Below, one piece after another: positions 48,427 through 60,129 of a stretch of 64,000 bases of DNA (position 1 is its first letter; the number at the start of each line of letters is the position of its first letter). Source of the stretch: Epiperipatus broadwayi. Taxonomy: Eukaryota > Onychophora > Udeonychophora > Euonychophora > Peripatidae. The stretch is from contig JAQFVV010012489.1 in NCBI GenBank assembly GCA_028023455.1, forward strand, positions 4,324,575 to 4,388,574, written 5' to 3'. The translations under genes and the position numbers were made by a program. The notes below the pieces were generated by a model. That model ran no database searches. It was not told the DNA's origin and saw nothing but the letters and a program-made list of their open reading frames with translations.

Positions 48427-50582
48427 ACTCTATATATAAGATAATTATTGTTTTTATAACTAGTGCTTATGTATGGATCAAAATTTTAAATTCTTAATAC
48501 ACATACACAAAAGTAAAGTATGGTGGGATATGTACTGGTTTCAATAAAACAAAATGAAACAAAAGTGAATATGTATATATATATCGATGAGAAATTAAAC
48601 AGATATTACTGACATTATTAACTAAATAAAGCTGGCACAAGATGGAACTAGGCAGAACATAGTACTAAAAAAGAAGTCAATAGCTAGGCAACTAAAATCT
48701 TAAACTTTTAATCCAATAGATAAATGAATAGATAAGAGTAAAATTTGCTGAATTGATATAAAAAAAATAATAATTTTTAGATTTTATCTATAATTAGATT
48801 GATAATGGTTGAAAATGATCTATTTGCATGTCATGCAAAAATTCCCTAAATATAAAATAATTTTAAAATCGAGATGTTAGCTCAAAATCACTGTTGTAAA
48901 TTGTTTCTGATGATTGTTTCTGCTAAAGCAGTTCCTGTTTATTTACTTTGTTTGAGTTTTTTGCCAGAATTTAATATGCATACTCATTTATGTGCTAAGG
49001 TATATTAGTTTAAACAGCAGAATATATTTCCTTTATAGAGTTGTAAAGCAAATAGTATCTTGATTAATAAATAATGCTAATACTAATTAAGTTTTTGTAT
49101 AAAAATGAAGTGAAAGAATTTAAATTATGTACATAATTTATCTATAAAAATCATTCCAATTTGCATTTAGTCAATAAAAAAGTATTCTTCTTTGCTTATA
49201 TTGTCTGCATCTGAATGATTTTATGACCCTGAAATTATTTATGTCATGCAAAAATGCATTTTAATGATTTATTTTAAAGCATATATATATATATTACTAA
49301 AATAAATTTTAATATCGTATTAATATAACAAAGTTAAAATCTTTTAAAATTTTAAAACCTGTATTGACCCTAGGAGGTTAGCACTTTTATCAAGAGAATT
49401 GATCGCCACAAGATTTGGAATTACTATAATTCTAAGAGTTGATGGCAAAGTCTGCTTGTAATTTCCTCAATTATATTTTTAAGTGATTGACCCTAGGTTT
49501 TGTCATTTAGATTACTTTACTTGTTGATCACAATAGCAGACTTCTATTATGTCAGTATAATTTAATCAAGAAAATACAACCAAGCCATTTCTTTTTATAT
49601 TGTCTGTAGTATTATTTCGCACTAAAATACTCACAATTTTAAAGAAATCAAATTAAAAATAACTATAAAATTACATGTTTATTTTTCTTTTCTTTTTTTT
49701 TACTGCACTTTAATTACGTAAAGGAGTTAGGTTATAATAATCAACCATTTTGCTGAAAACTTAAAGAATGTCTATTTTTTTTTAAAAAAAAAAACAACTT
49801 CTAGAATGTTAAAAATTTATATATCCCTTTTTTAACTTCTCTGTTGTATTATATATATGTATGTTTGCAAAGAGACTTTGGAACCTGAAATAAATCTTTA
49901 AAATTTAAACGGTATTATAACATATAAAAGATACACAATATTATACTATTAAAAAATAGTAAACTTGCATCGTTTGTCATAGCAATTGATTGCAAACCTG
50001 GCTATATGCTAAAAACCTGACATATATTCATATATGCAAATGGTTGCAAAGGGCATTTCCTAATAATAATTGTATGAAGACCATTAAAGTCCTTTGCTGA
50101 GGCTTAAAAATCGACTAGAATAAATTCTTAATGTCGTACTTATTCATTTACTCACTGTGATTATTATTGTAATGTGATTATTAACATAGTGATGGATTAT
50201 TTATCAACATTTTTACGCCAGCACGAAAAACTTATTATTTTATGTGTTTGATATCAAAAATATACCATTGCCTTTCTTTTCAGATGATTAATAGTTCTTA
50301 ACAAATATATCATATGAATTTTATAGACATATTGATTGTGTACATGTGTTAGCAATCTTTTTTTTTTATGCATTCAATTACTTAAAGTAAAAATAAATTT
50401 TCCACATATCTTAAAAGTTATAAAACCATCACGCAAGGTATTGGTTATTGTCCAGAAGCAAGAGCTGTTAAGAATTCCCAAATGGCTGATTTAAGTTGTT
50501 ACTTGATGATGAGTTTTTATTAGGTCATTTCCAATTGCAGACCATTTACAAATATATATATATAAGATTGTATAATATTAAT
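48427..50582. other. AT-rich intergenic DNA, no gene seen
   Basis: No recognised element. Confidence 0.6.
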
Positions 50583-50592
50583 TGCAATATTT
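50583..50592. repeat. Target-site duplication, left (SINE copy D)
   Basis: TGCAATATTT, repeated at 50688-50697. Confidence 0.65.
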
Positions 50593-50687
50593 TTTTTAAG
50601 TGTCATAGCATCGGCTAGGACGCGAACCCGCAACCCAGGCAACTGCCTGCAAGTGCAAGGCAATCGCGCTGACCTCTCGATCACCAA
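50593..50687 (-). mobile_element. tRNA-derived short SINE, second subfamily (copy D)
   Basis: Minus strand: GCATTGGTGATCGAGAGGTC, then AGCGCGATTGCC and a slightly expanded anticodon arm. CCTGGGTTGCGGGTTCGCGT (T-arm and B-box region) follows, then CCTAGCCGATGCTATGACAC and an A-rich tail. TSD of 10 bp. The T-arm is the best preserved in this subfamily. Confidence 0.78.
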
Positions 50688-50697
50688 TGCAATATTT
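50688..50697. repeat. Target-site duplication, right (SINE copy D)
   Basis: TGCAATATTT, the partner of 50583-50592. It overlaps the first bases of the SINE head. Confidence 0.65.
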
Positions 50698-51186
50698 AAT
50701 GTCGAAAATTTTAATAAGTGTGCTAGGCAAATTTTGTAACTTTACAAATTTAAAGCTTATCATGCATATGTTTATGTGTATACTCTTAAATGAAATATAG
50801 TTGAATTTTATTAAGTCAAAAATATAAATATGGAAAAATTAATTTGAACATGGTCATGCATTTCTTTATAAAGCATTTATTAAAAATAAAAATAAAATAA
50901 TTAAATAAATATTGTGAATATTGTGATAAAGTTGGTTCATCAAATCATGCTTAAGCATATAAATGAATAAATAGTTAGTTCTTCATATTAATGCATAGAG
51001 AAAACTAAACACCAACCTCATCACCACACATTATTTTGTTTCTAATTGGGATCTCATTAGGTGATCCTGGAGATTAATCTTCCATCACCAAATGTTCTCA
51101 TGATGGGATTTAAAGTTTTATTATAAAAGTGTGATATTATTCAAGAGAAAGAAAGAGAAAATATTAAATATTTGAAAAGTATGTAG

Positions 51187-51266
<80 letters not shown>

Positions 51267-51700
51267 CACTTACAAATAGTATGTTGTAGATTATATACCC
51301 CTTGAAACTAATTATAATGTATAAATGATTATTATAGGCACTTACTAAAATTAAAAGTGTCTGATTCTAATACATAAAATAAATTATAACAAAAATTCTT
51401 TAAAAAGCATATTTAAATTCATTATTGTGAACTATAAATTATATACCAGGAATTGAGCTCCATGAGACTATAAACAATTAATATATGAAGTTATTAAATA
51501 GATAGTTAGATATTAACAATATGCAACTATTTAAAGAATGTGGTAATGATATTTAAGAAAAGTAATAAAAAATATTAGAAATTTTTAAAGTATAACACAT
51601 CTACAAAAAAATTGTATTCAATCAACAACAAAAAATTCAAGCTGGATTTAAAAATAGTAAATCACATCCAACTATTTAGATAAATTATATAAATGATTAA
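50698..51700. other. AT-rich spacer, no gene
   Basis: Contains the long TA tract annotated separately and otherwise unstructured AT-rich DNA. Confidence 0.6.
51192..51264. repeat. (TA)n microsatellite, about 36 units
   Basis: An uninterrupted TA tract of about 73 bp. Confidence 0.97.
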
Positions 51701-53450
51701 CAACTTTGTTCACATGAAAATCACATACCTAATCTAACCACTAATATAATTTTATGCCTTAGAAAAAAATCAAAAGCTTTATATCCATCAGTAAATGACC
51801 TGTGTCTTATCGCATTGAAGGATACTGATCAAAATATCTTTGCAAGAATTAGTTTTAAACAACTAAATGACATTATCTTTCCTAAACTTTCCTCATCACA
51901 TTGCATCTTTAAAATCCACCAAGCATTTCAAGCTATTCTATTAGAAAAAGAGTCAATATTATATGCAAAACAAAATAAATTAACAAATTATGTCATATGC
52001 TAGATGACTATAAGGCTGCTTTTGATCTGGTGATTTGTGAATATTTATTTAACACATTAAGCAAACTTCTGCTTAACCATATCAATGTAATTACCACCAT
52101 AAAAAATATCTTACTAACAAATACATTAAACTAAATATTTTCACTTGTCTGTCTTCTCCTTTCAAACCAAGCTAAAGTATCCCACAAGGCTCACCACTTC
52201 ACTATTATTTGCAATGTATATACATCCCATGATCAAAAAGAGCAGTGCACAGAAGACATCCATTTTCCTCATCTTCATACTAATGTTAAAGTGATATGTT
52301 TTGTTGATGATGTCCTAATAGTCTTCAGAGACCTGCAAAATATTCCTCTCATTCTCCATACTCTAAAAAAATTTGAAACCTTAACAGGATCTACAATATA
52401 TGTTGGTAAGTCATCCATGAGACAGATAGCTACAGGTTGCAATCTACCTTCATTCTTCACAGATACAAACTTATTATTTCTCAGAAATCCAATTAACTTA
52501 TCCAAAATACTATTAAACCATCATGTAAATCATCTGATCATAAACAAGATCAATATAAAAATAAATTATTTTGCCCAAAATTGCTTTACTCTATAGTAAA
52601 GGTTCATATTGTTAATAGGATTCTGGATGGTATACTTTCTTACTATAGTCCATGGTTGCATCTTTTATGGAGTACTGTTAAAAATAACATGACCACAATA
52701 AAATCATATATCTGGGGATGAACATCACATCCTCTATCAATTAGAAGTCCTTGTTTTCCTATTTATAAAGGTGGTCTTAATCTGATATGTTCTCAATCAT
52801 TTGCATTCTATATCAGAGCTATGTTGAACATTGCAACCACAACTCATCTGATTCTCAAAGCCATTCTTCCACCTATATTTTTGCTTGCTCAACTTTCATA
52901 TGCAAGTCATTTTCTATACTGATCATGCTATTGAGCATACAGATCTGTTGAACAATTGCAACATCAAATATTTAATTAGTGCTTTATTTAAATATGTCAA
53001 AAATTATATATCCTAACAGATATCTATGGTCAACTCTCCCAATTGCCAAAACTTTATTCAGATTCCAAAATAGATGTGTTCCCCTATTATAGGTAAACTT
53101 TTTGCATAACTTATTACTCAACATCATTCCTGCAAACATATTTATTAACCATTATAAATTAAATCTGGATCCCATATGTATGTTATGTAATAGTTATCCA
53201 GAAGATATGGTTTACATTTTTTAAATATGTCCATACTTCTCATCTTCATAACAATTTATATTCCATAATCAAATAATTGATCCAAAAGAATTTCTTGAGA
53301 AAAATTTCAAAAATTTTAATTCATACAATATCATAGTAATTATTCACACTATTAGAACTATGTGGTTTGCTAACTGCTCTGTATTTTTTGACAACAAAAT
53401 ATATAATATTCTAAAAAAATAATAAAGAGTGGTATAATAAATATTTATGC
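51700..53450 (+). pseudogene. LINE (L1/Tx1-like) reverse transcriptase relic
   Basis: RT landmarks occur in the correct order across shifting frames. DLCLIALKDTDQNIFARI (about 51798-51851) corresponds to the 'W-PISLLN-DYKI-A-' block, followed by QLNDIIFPKL. DDYKAAFDLV (about 52003-52032) corresponds to the first catalytic block, then IPQGSPL (about 52170). ICFVDDVLIVF (about 52292-52325) is the catalytic x-DD box with the two aspartates kept. GSTIYVGKS follows, then a GGLNL region near 52770. DPICMLCNSYPEDMVYIF, stop, ICPY (about 53165-53235) is the C-x2-C, then Cys, motif at the end of many LINE proteins. The frames at 51815-52003 and 52291-52596 are pieces of this one gene. Many stops and shifts make it non-functional. 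The 5' endonuclease is absent; the clade call (L1/Tx1 group) is tentative. Confidence 0.8.
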
Positions 53451-54938
53451 ACCCTAAAATATATATTCAGAAATACTATTAAAAAAAATTGACAAAACAA
53501 TATTTTTTTTTACTTGTTCATTGTTTTAAAAAGATATAAATTATACTTTAAAATTGAATCATGGCATCTGATTTCAGACAATCAAAATAAATATATATTT
53601 ATTAAGTCATGCAAGTATTCAAGTAGTTTTAATTATGAAGGAGAATTTTAATATCTGCATAATTTTGTTCATAATAACATGTGAGAAATGAAGTACACAA
53701 CTGTAATTGCTTTGGTAAGTGAAAAATCTGACTTATTAATTTTAATATTAATATTCTTTACTTTAGAAAATTATTCTTTCGACTAATCTTAAGATAACAT
53801 GCCATTTATTATTAATTGTAGAATTAATATGCTTCAGCAGTTTGGTGATGGTAAAAGTTACTTGAATGTAAATAAATATAGATTTGTATCAATTTCAAGA
53901 GCCTGTAAGGATCTCACATAATCAAATGTAAATCTGATAACACATCAGGAGATGAAATGTAAACAACGTTATTTTTACTTGCCTCCATTTCTTTTTCTAA
54001 CTACATGGAATAATCAGACTTTCTTTCTGGTAAGAAAAAATCTTATTAATTGTAAAATTAATATGCTTTATTTTATATAGTTATGGCATACATTAAAATA
54101 TAATTCGTATTTAATAAGCTTTAGTTTTTTGAAATTATAAGGCTGGTATAATCATTTTTACATTATTTCTATGTGTGCTTGTTGTATTTGGATAAAAATA
54201 TTGATTTATTAAGTTTAATAATGTATAAGATAGGAAGTTATATTTAATAACTCCAGAAAAACAAAAGAGAATAAAACAGAAAGTTTAATTATAAAAATGT
54301 TATTTTAAGTAGAGCAATGAAAGTAGATTGCTTAAACATAAAGTAAATGTAAAATGACAATTACACTAGAAAACATATATTACATTAAAATATTTGTGAA
54401 AACGATAACATTGTATATATAAAGCAGAGAGCAAATGTGTATAACTGATTAAATGAAATGATAAAGACAATTTGCTTAATACAATAGACAGTGAAAGAAC
54501 TAATTGTGGTTAAAGAATAGACAATTGTACAAATAAAAATGTGTTGAGGAAGATTGTGATCACTAATTGGATCAGGATTAGCAGATATGAAAAAATGTGT
54601 ATGTATGATTAGTGAATGCAGAGTATCAATCAACTTGTAAATATTATAAACTAGATTTAGGAATAATATTGACCAAGTTAGAAGATAGTTAATGATAAAC
54701 ATTAGCGAGAATGAAAAATACTAATCAGTGAAAGAGAAGATTTTATTGATCTTATTTGTAAATACTTAAAATGTTGATTGTTCTTTATATATATGGTTTA
54801 TATTGTTTAAAGATTAATAAAAAATAAATAATTATTACTATTGCTAATTTTTTTTGACTTGTATTCTTCTTTCTTTTAACTTGTTGGTGTTCATATAAAT
54901 TCATTTTAGAACGCACAAGAGTGATTGAATATATATTG
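53451..54938. other. AT-rich intergenic DNA, no supported gene
   Basis: A roughly 40-bp segment (AATATAATTCGTATTTAATA, then AGCTTTAG) near 54098-54140 is duplicated at about 55126-55165, just right of the miniature foldback element. The 105-codon minus-strand frame at 54385-54702 is hydrophobic and low in complexity, with no motif. Confidence 0.55.
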
Positions 54939-54951
54939 TAATATAATTCGT
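54939..54951. repeat. Direct repeat flanking miniature foldback element, left
   Basis: TAATATAATTCGT, repeated exactly at 55124-55136. Probably a TSD, although a related copy of this sequence also lies near 54100. Confidence 0.7.
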
Positions 54952-55123
54952 AAATAGAGCAAAACTCTCCATACAGTATTGCCACCTGTGCTAAACAGAG
55001 TAATCAATGGATGCCAGAAGGCTTGTGCAATACAGGTGGCAATACTGTATGGAGAGTTTTGCTCTATTTATCAACAATTAATGTGCTAGTATAGGAAATG
55101 TGATCATGTGATGCTTAATAGTT
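54952..55123. mobile_element. Miniature foldback element without ribozyme
   Basis: About 172 bp. The left arm GAGCAAAACTCTCCATACAG to TGCCAGAAGGCTTGTGC is followed by the inverted ATACAGGTGGCAATACTGTA and GGAGAGTTTTGCTC. The outer arms match the 11-kb and 38-kb elements, but the terminal CAGG is GAG here. The hammerhead and centre are gone. The asymmetric tail (GTGATCATGTGATGCTTAAT) is kept, and exact 13-bp direct repeats flank the unit. It thus looks like a mobile minimal derivative and not a random fragment. Confidence 0.75.
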
Positions 55124-55136
55124 TAATATAATTCGT
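55124..55136. repeat. Direct repeat flanking miniature foldback element, right
   Basis: TAATATAATTCGT, the partner of 54939-54951. Confidence 0.7.
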
Positions 55137-55194
55137 GTTTAATAAGCTTTTAGTTTTTCAAATTTTATTTATCTCATTCTTTATATTTTATTTT

Positions 55195-55600
55195 TTAATC
55201 ATGTGATTTGATCAAGCATAATTGTACAAAATCTGTGCATTATTTTTTTAATTATTGGTGGAAAATGCAATTTTGTAATGGATGATCATAATTTGATTAA
55301 GCATAGTTGTACGAAGAATATTTGCGCTCTATTTTTTTAATTATTGATGTAAATTGTTACTTTGTGTATTTTAGTCATGTGATTTGATGAAGCATAATTG
55401 TATGAAATTTGCACTTTAATTTTTTTAATTATTGATGTAAATTGCAATTTTGTAACAATTTAATTTTGAGAATTATTGATGTAAATTGTGACTTTATGTT
55501 TTAGTCATGTGATTTGATCAAACAAAATTGTACTAAATTTGTGCTTTAATGTTTTAATTATTGATGTAAATTGTGCTTTTGTAATGAATGACCACATGTG
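55195..55600. repeat. Degenerate minisatellite, ~4 units of ~100-120 bp
   Basis: The repeated pattern is a GTGATTTGATCAAGCATAAT-like string, then TTGTAC, then TTTGC, then TTTTTTAATTATTGATGTAA, then ATTGNNATTTTGTAAT. It recurs from about 55198, 55285, 55378 and 55507, with deletions. Divergence shows that it is old. Units start just after the miniature foldback element. Confidence 0.75.
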
Positions 55601-55619
55601 GATTAATCAATGTCATTTA

Positions 55620-56730
55620 TCACTTGGATATGTCAGCGGAGGTTTTGGACAGTTTTTAGAATTCAAAATGGCTATGAGTGCATTCTAAATCAGTACCAAA
55701 ATTAGCATAAGATTTGCAATGTTATATGGGCAGGGGCTATTATATATTCCATTCAAATTAAATCTTTAAACATCTTATTATATGTATTTGTTTGGAGTGT
55801 TGTTATGCATAAAACAAGTACATGAATAATTATATAAATGGGGGGAATATCAACTTGAAGATATTAAGAGATGAATAAAAATGATAAGTTGGGAAAATGG
55901 TCATTACCAATTCGTGGCAATAGAAAAAGTAAAGTAAATAAAAAAATAATAATTACTTTTTGAGGAAATTGTAAAAAGAAAAAAGGTAGAGAAAAAAATA
56001 TTAATGACTTTTAGGGGGGGGGGTATACGTTTTTCAGAAATATAGCAAGGGATAAAAGGGCATAAATAAAATCATACAGTTCAGTAAGTGACTTCTTTTT
56101 TTTTAGAAAATAACTAACAATATATGAATACTTTATTTTAGAAATAATCATGATCTATTAAGTTTTGTATCACCTAGTAATGAATTACAACTCAAAGACT
56201 AGAAACTGTCATACAAGAAATAAAAAATGGAAAACTTGGAATGAAAATGACTGCAAATAATAATACTTGAAAAGATTTACTTCTGTGGGTTTTCAGTATG
56301 ATATATTTATGAATGCATGTTGTCGACATAAAAGTATACAAAGAATAATTCGTAAAAGAATACTGTGACTAAATTGTGACACTTAATTATCATCCTCAGA
56401 GGTGAATCACATTTTCATAATTAAATTTATTTTACCAACATACTATTTAGGATTGCACCATATATATAAAACCACAAGAAGTACTAAATTCAGAGAGTTT
56501 TTTAAAGCACTTCGATGTTTTATTTTTTAAAAAAATTGTCATACAATAGAAACTTACTTTAAAATTAGTAATTTGGAGTAGTAAAAAAAAGTGCTTGCAT
56601 TAAAAAATATATTAAAATATTTAAAAGATTGAAGGTTTTTTTATATATTTAAAAATTGCATAAATTACAAATTAAATTGAACAAAAAAATTGAAAAGAAA
56701 GTTTAAGATATTCAAAGTACAAACAGTTTA
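55620..56730. other. AT-rich spacer, no gene
   Basis: Includes a G10 run at 56014-56023. Nothing else recognised. Confidence 0.6.
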
Positions 56731-56782
56731 TTTCTTCTTCTTCTTCTTCTTCTTCTTCGAGAGAGAGAGAGAGGGGGGGGGG
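56731..56782. repeat. (TTC)n(GA)n(G)n compound repeat
   Basis: About nine TTC units pass directly into GA dinucleotides and then a G run. One strand therefore switches from pure pyrimidine to pure purine. Confidence 0.95.
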
Positions 56783-57950
56783 AAGGATGATATTAAAATG
56801 TATTTATTTTAAGATTTTCTAATGATTTTTTTTTTTTTAAAAAAATAAGCAAATAAAATATTCAGTTGACAACAAGAAGATGAAAATGTAAATGAATAAT
56901 ATTTTTAAAAAATTAGAATAAAACTAAAAGCATACATTCTTCAAAATGAAAGACATTTGAACTTTAACTGAAAATTTATATATTTAAAATATGACTCTAC
57001 GCATCAAAATGGTAGACAGTTGCTTTATTTTTAAAATAATATTTTAAAAGTAAGTTTGTTATTTAGGATTTTGAAAATGTGGGTGATGTTTACTAACTTT
57101 GCTTGTTTGTTTTTGATTTTTAATTTATAAATTTTTAATGAAAAAAGTGTTTCCAATGGAAATGTTTAAAAATATTAACTTATAATATTGGGGGGGGGGG
57201 GATAACGCAAGATAATGGAAAAAATAAATTAAAAATAAGCAATTATCAAAGTTTTACGTAAAAGGAAAGAATGTGAAATATTCTAAAATAATACAAATTG
57301 ATCGTCACATTAAGAATTGCAGCACAATATGCAAATATTTTCCTAACTAAAAGTAAGAAGGTAATAATGAAAAACAATACTTTTGGATTTTTAATGAGAC
57401 CTTAAAGTTGGAATAAGACCATTTAAAATAAATAAGGGACCCTATTTTTATTTTTTAGCAATACGTTTTGTTAATTTATGATAAAAAGTTTTGGACATAT
57501 GGAATCACCCTCTTATATACCATTATCAAGATAAAATAGCATTTACATGTATCATCATGTATTCTAATCTCTACTGATACATATTAAAAAATAAATATTC
57601 TTCAAAATTTGCAATACTGGATCTACATATTGGTATTCCATGGTTTTATTCATTTGCAGAAATGTTTATAGAACCAAATATCTTTTTATAATTTACAAAT
57701 CCAGAACATAAAAGAACACATATTTATTGATAATTTCTTTCAATATTTGGGTATGATCAACTGTACTAAAACTACTCTTCCATTTTTCCTTTTTGATTGG
57801 TTTAAGTATAAATTTTATGTAATAAGTTGTAATGATCTTAGCAAAGATTTTTCTATAAGACTGATAGGATTTAAATATCAATATCATTAATATATTTTTT
57901 TTCCAATTATAGCAAGAAAGGAATATAGAGTTAATTAAAACATTCTTTGA
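56783..57950. other. AT-rich spacer, no gene
   Basis: Includes a G12 run at 57190-57201. The minus-strand frame at 57693-57887 has no motif. Confidence 0.6.
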
Positions 57951-58022
57951 TTCCTTTTTGAGGTCTTAAAATACTGAAAAAACATTATTTGATTTCACTT
58001 TGAGGTCTTAAAATACTGAACA
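57951..58022. repeat. Short tandem duplication
   Basis: TTTTTGAGGTCTTAAAATAC, then TGAA, and its near copy CTTTGAGGTCTTAAAATAC, then TGAA, lie about 41 bp apart. Confidence 0.75.
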
Positions 58023-59484
58023 GAGTAAATTCCTAACGTCCATTCCACATAAATTATTACTGCAAACTGTTATATTATTATATGATTATTCATATGTGGA
58101 TGAAATGTTCATCAGTTCAAGTCAGTCATGTACTGGCTTTTTATTTTTGAGTTTAAGACAAAGAAATATCATAGACTTTCTTTTCAATTTCCATAGAGTT
58201 TATAACTGAAATATCTATTGGGGTTTCTTAAAGACAAGACAAATGTATGAATGACCATTCTCTTCTTTTTTCCTTTTAATTTTCCAATGTACTACAAATA
58301 GTTAAGATTTTACTTCATTAATGCTTAAATAAATTAATATATATGTGTGCTCTGCGCACAGGTAATATTATGGAGAGACCAAAACTAACATTGCCATCAG
58401 AGTAGCTCAACACCGATACCTTTACAATAAAACCAAAACAAAGTATTGAAGTGGTAAATCTGTGGTACATATTTAACTTCACTGTCTGATGACATTACAT
58501 ACCTTTAAAGTAGAGTTTGAACCAGTTTATATGTTTATTTGGTCATCTAAGAATGTTAAGCACACACATATACATGTATCACTTCCACCCTGTTTATTTA
58601 AAATGGTTATGTGTAACTAGTTAAATTATTATTTTAGCTTAGGTGTATTTTATTTTCAAACTTGTAAATTCCCTTCACTTAGATAATTGGGTATGTGTGT
58701 ATATGTATTACAGATATAAAAATAAATAAAATTAATGTAAAGCTAAAGCAATGCCAGAAAATTCTAAAAAGTATTATTACAATTTAAAAATGTCATTCAC
58801 ATTTCAAGTCAAACCAAAAATCATATTTTAAAGTTAATTGCAGTTTTAAAAATATGTTTAAATAATGCTTTCTGGAATGTATTGTTTACATCTTCCAATA
58901 TTGCTAAATTTCAAGCATAGGAGGAGCAGAAGTTATAGGAATGCACGGAAGGAGTTCAAATTACTCTTCTCTCTGGTCTTTGTGTAGAGAGTGGAAACAA
59001 AATGGACTGTAAAAGGAATTTGCCTCCCTGATCTTAAATCACCTTTGTTCTGCCTCCCTGCTATGCCATCGCTACTTGAGAACTGTTATGTTTAATTGTA
59101 AAGAATATTGGAAGATGCCTACCATTATTTTATTAATATTGTGCCTTGCTAAACTTCGTATACGTTATTATAAGTGGCCACCATAACTTCTAAAGGTAAT
59201 CCGTTTTGCCGAAGAATGAACTCTTAATTCTCCTCACTTCATTTCTTTCCTAAATCTTAATTGTAATCAGAATGTAATCTTTATTTATTTTATAACTTAC
59301 TATAAACTTAATTATCATTAAATTTGTGATTTTCTCTCTTAAGTTTTAAACTTGTTCTTTGAAACGCTAAGCACAGAATTATGTACTTTAAATCTATCAT
59401 TAGCTTTTTAAGTTTCACACTCTAATTATTTTATTTCATGCAGCAAAACTTATTTTAAATATATATCTTATTAAATTAGTTTTG
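58023..59484. other. AT-rich DNA with a less AT-biased block, unassigned
   Basis: 58900-59130 is visibly richer in G+C (TGCCTCCCTG occurs twice, 59021-59030 and 59051-59060) and could be an old repeat or exon remnant. No frame or splice pattern supports a gene. Confidence 0.5.
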
Positions 59485-59489
59485 GTGTG
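59485..59489. repeat. 5-bp LTR-element target-site duplication, left
   Basis: GTGTG, matching 62030-62034. The LTR boundary is ambiguous by 2 bp because the flank and the LTR both contain TG repeats. Confidence 0.75.
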
Positions 59490-59753
59490 TGCTATGTATT
59501 AGTATTGCGTTACAATATCAGCAAGTAATAGAAAGTTAAAAGTACAGCATTATAATATATCAGCAAGTAAAAGAAAGTTAAATACCTTAATATACATGTC
59601 TAAAGATAAGAAAAGAGATAAGCATTTCCAGTTTTATCCCGCCCCCTCCTCTGCGCGGGAAACACACGAACCTCAGAGAAATAGCAGTTTGGAACGCGGA
59701 CCCGAAGCAAGACAAGGCTATCCCAGACTCCTGTGCATGAATGAGAAGAACAG

Positions 59754-59760
59754 TATTTAA
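59754..59760 (+). promoter_or_regulatory. TATA-like box in 5' LTR
   Basis: TATTTAA within CAGTATTTAAGGCCCAG, after the G+C-rich part of the LTR, a plausible U3 promoter position. The same string lies at 61654-61660 in the 3' LTR. Assigned from sequence only. Confidence 0.45.
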
Positions 59761-60046
59761 GGCCCAGTGAGAACCAAGAAAATTGTCATGAGATAGCAGT
59801 GTAACCAGAAGACGGTATGCCGACTGAAAGCAGAACTCGTGATCCAGTGAACTCCGCCACTGAAGGTGCCAAAGCGGACCTAGGGATTTATAGAAGCCAT
59901 CCGTGCTTTATTATTATTTATCGTAAGCCGCAAGGCCAGATCATGTAAGCCTATTATTAATATATTAAACTTGTAGTAAGAATATATATGTATCCTAAAT
60001 ACACTAATGTCAGTTGTTGTAAATATGTTAATATCGTTTTGTTGTA

Positions 60047-60052
60047 AATAAA
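60047..60052 (+). promoter_or_regulatory. AATAAA polyadenylation-like signal in 5' LTR
   Basis: AATAAA followed by ATTTATTATTATTAATT, about 80 bp before the LTR end. It recurs at 61947-61952 in the 3' LTR, where it would act. AATAAA is common in AT-rich DNA, so the support is positional. Confidence 0.4.
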
Positions 60053-60129
60053 TATTTATTATTATTAATTATCGGTAGTTGAAATTATTTAGCTCGCATG
60101 GATTGTGAGTAGCGGGGGAGAATATTACA

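Larger units (their letters stand above)
59490..60129 (+). repeat. 5' LTR
   Basis: It begins TGCTATG and ends ATTACA, giving the canonical TG...CA ends. It contains an internal tandem duplication (ATATCAGCAAGTAA-AGAAAGTTAAA) near 59515-59583. A G+C-richer central part is followed by an AT-rich end with a polyadenylation-like signal. Confidence 0.93.

Noticed and set aside
54385-54702. 105-codon minus-strand frame, hydrophobic
   Set aside because: Could mimic a membrane protein, but hydrophobicity follows from T-rich codons; no motif or conserved residues.
59754-59760. Host gene promoter
   Set aside because: The TATA-like box lies inside a retrotransposon LTR and is explained by it.
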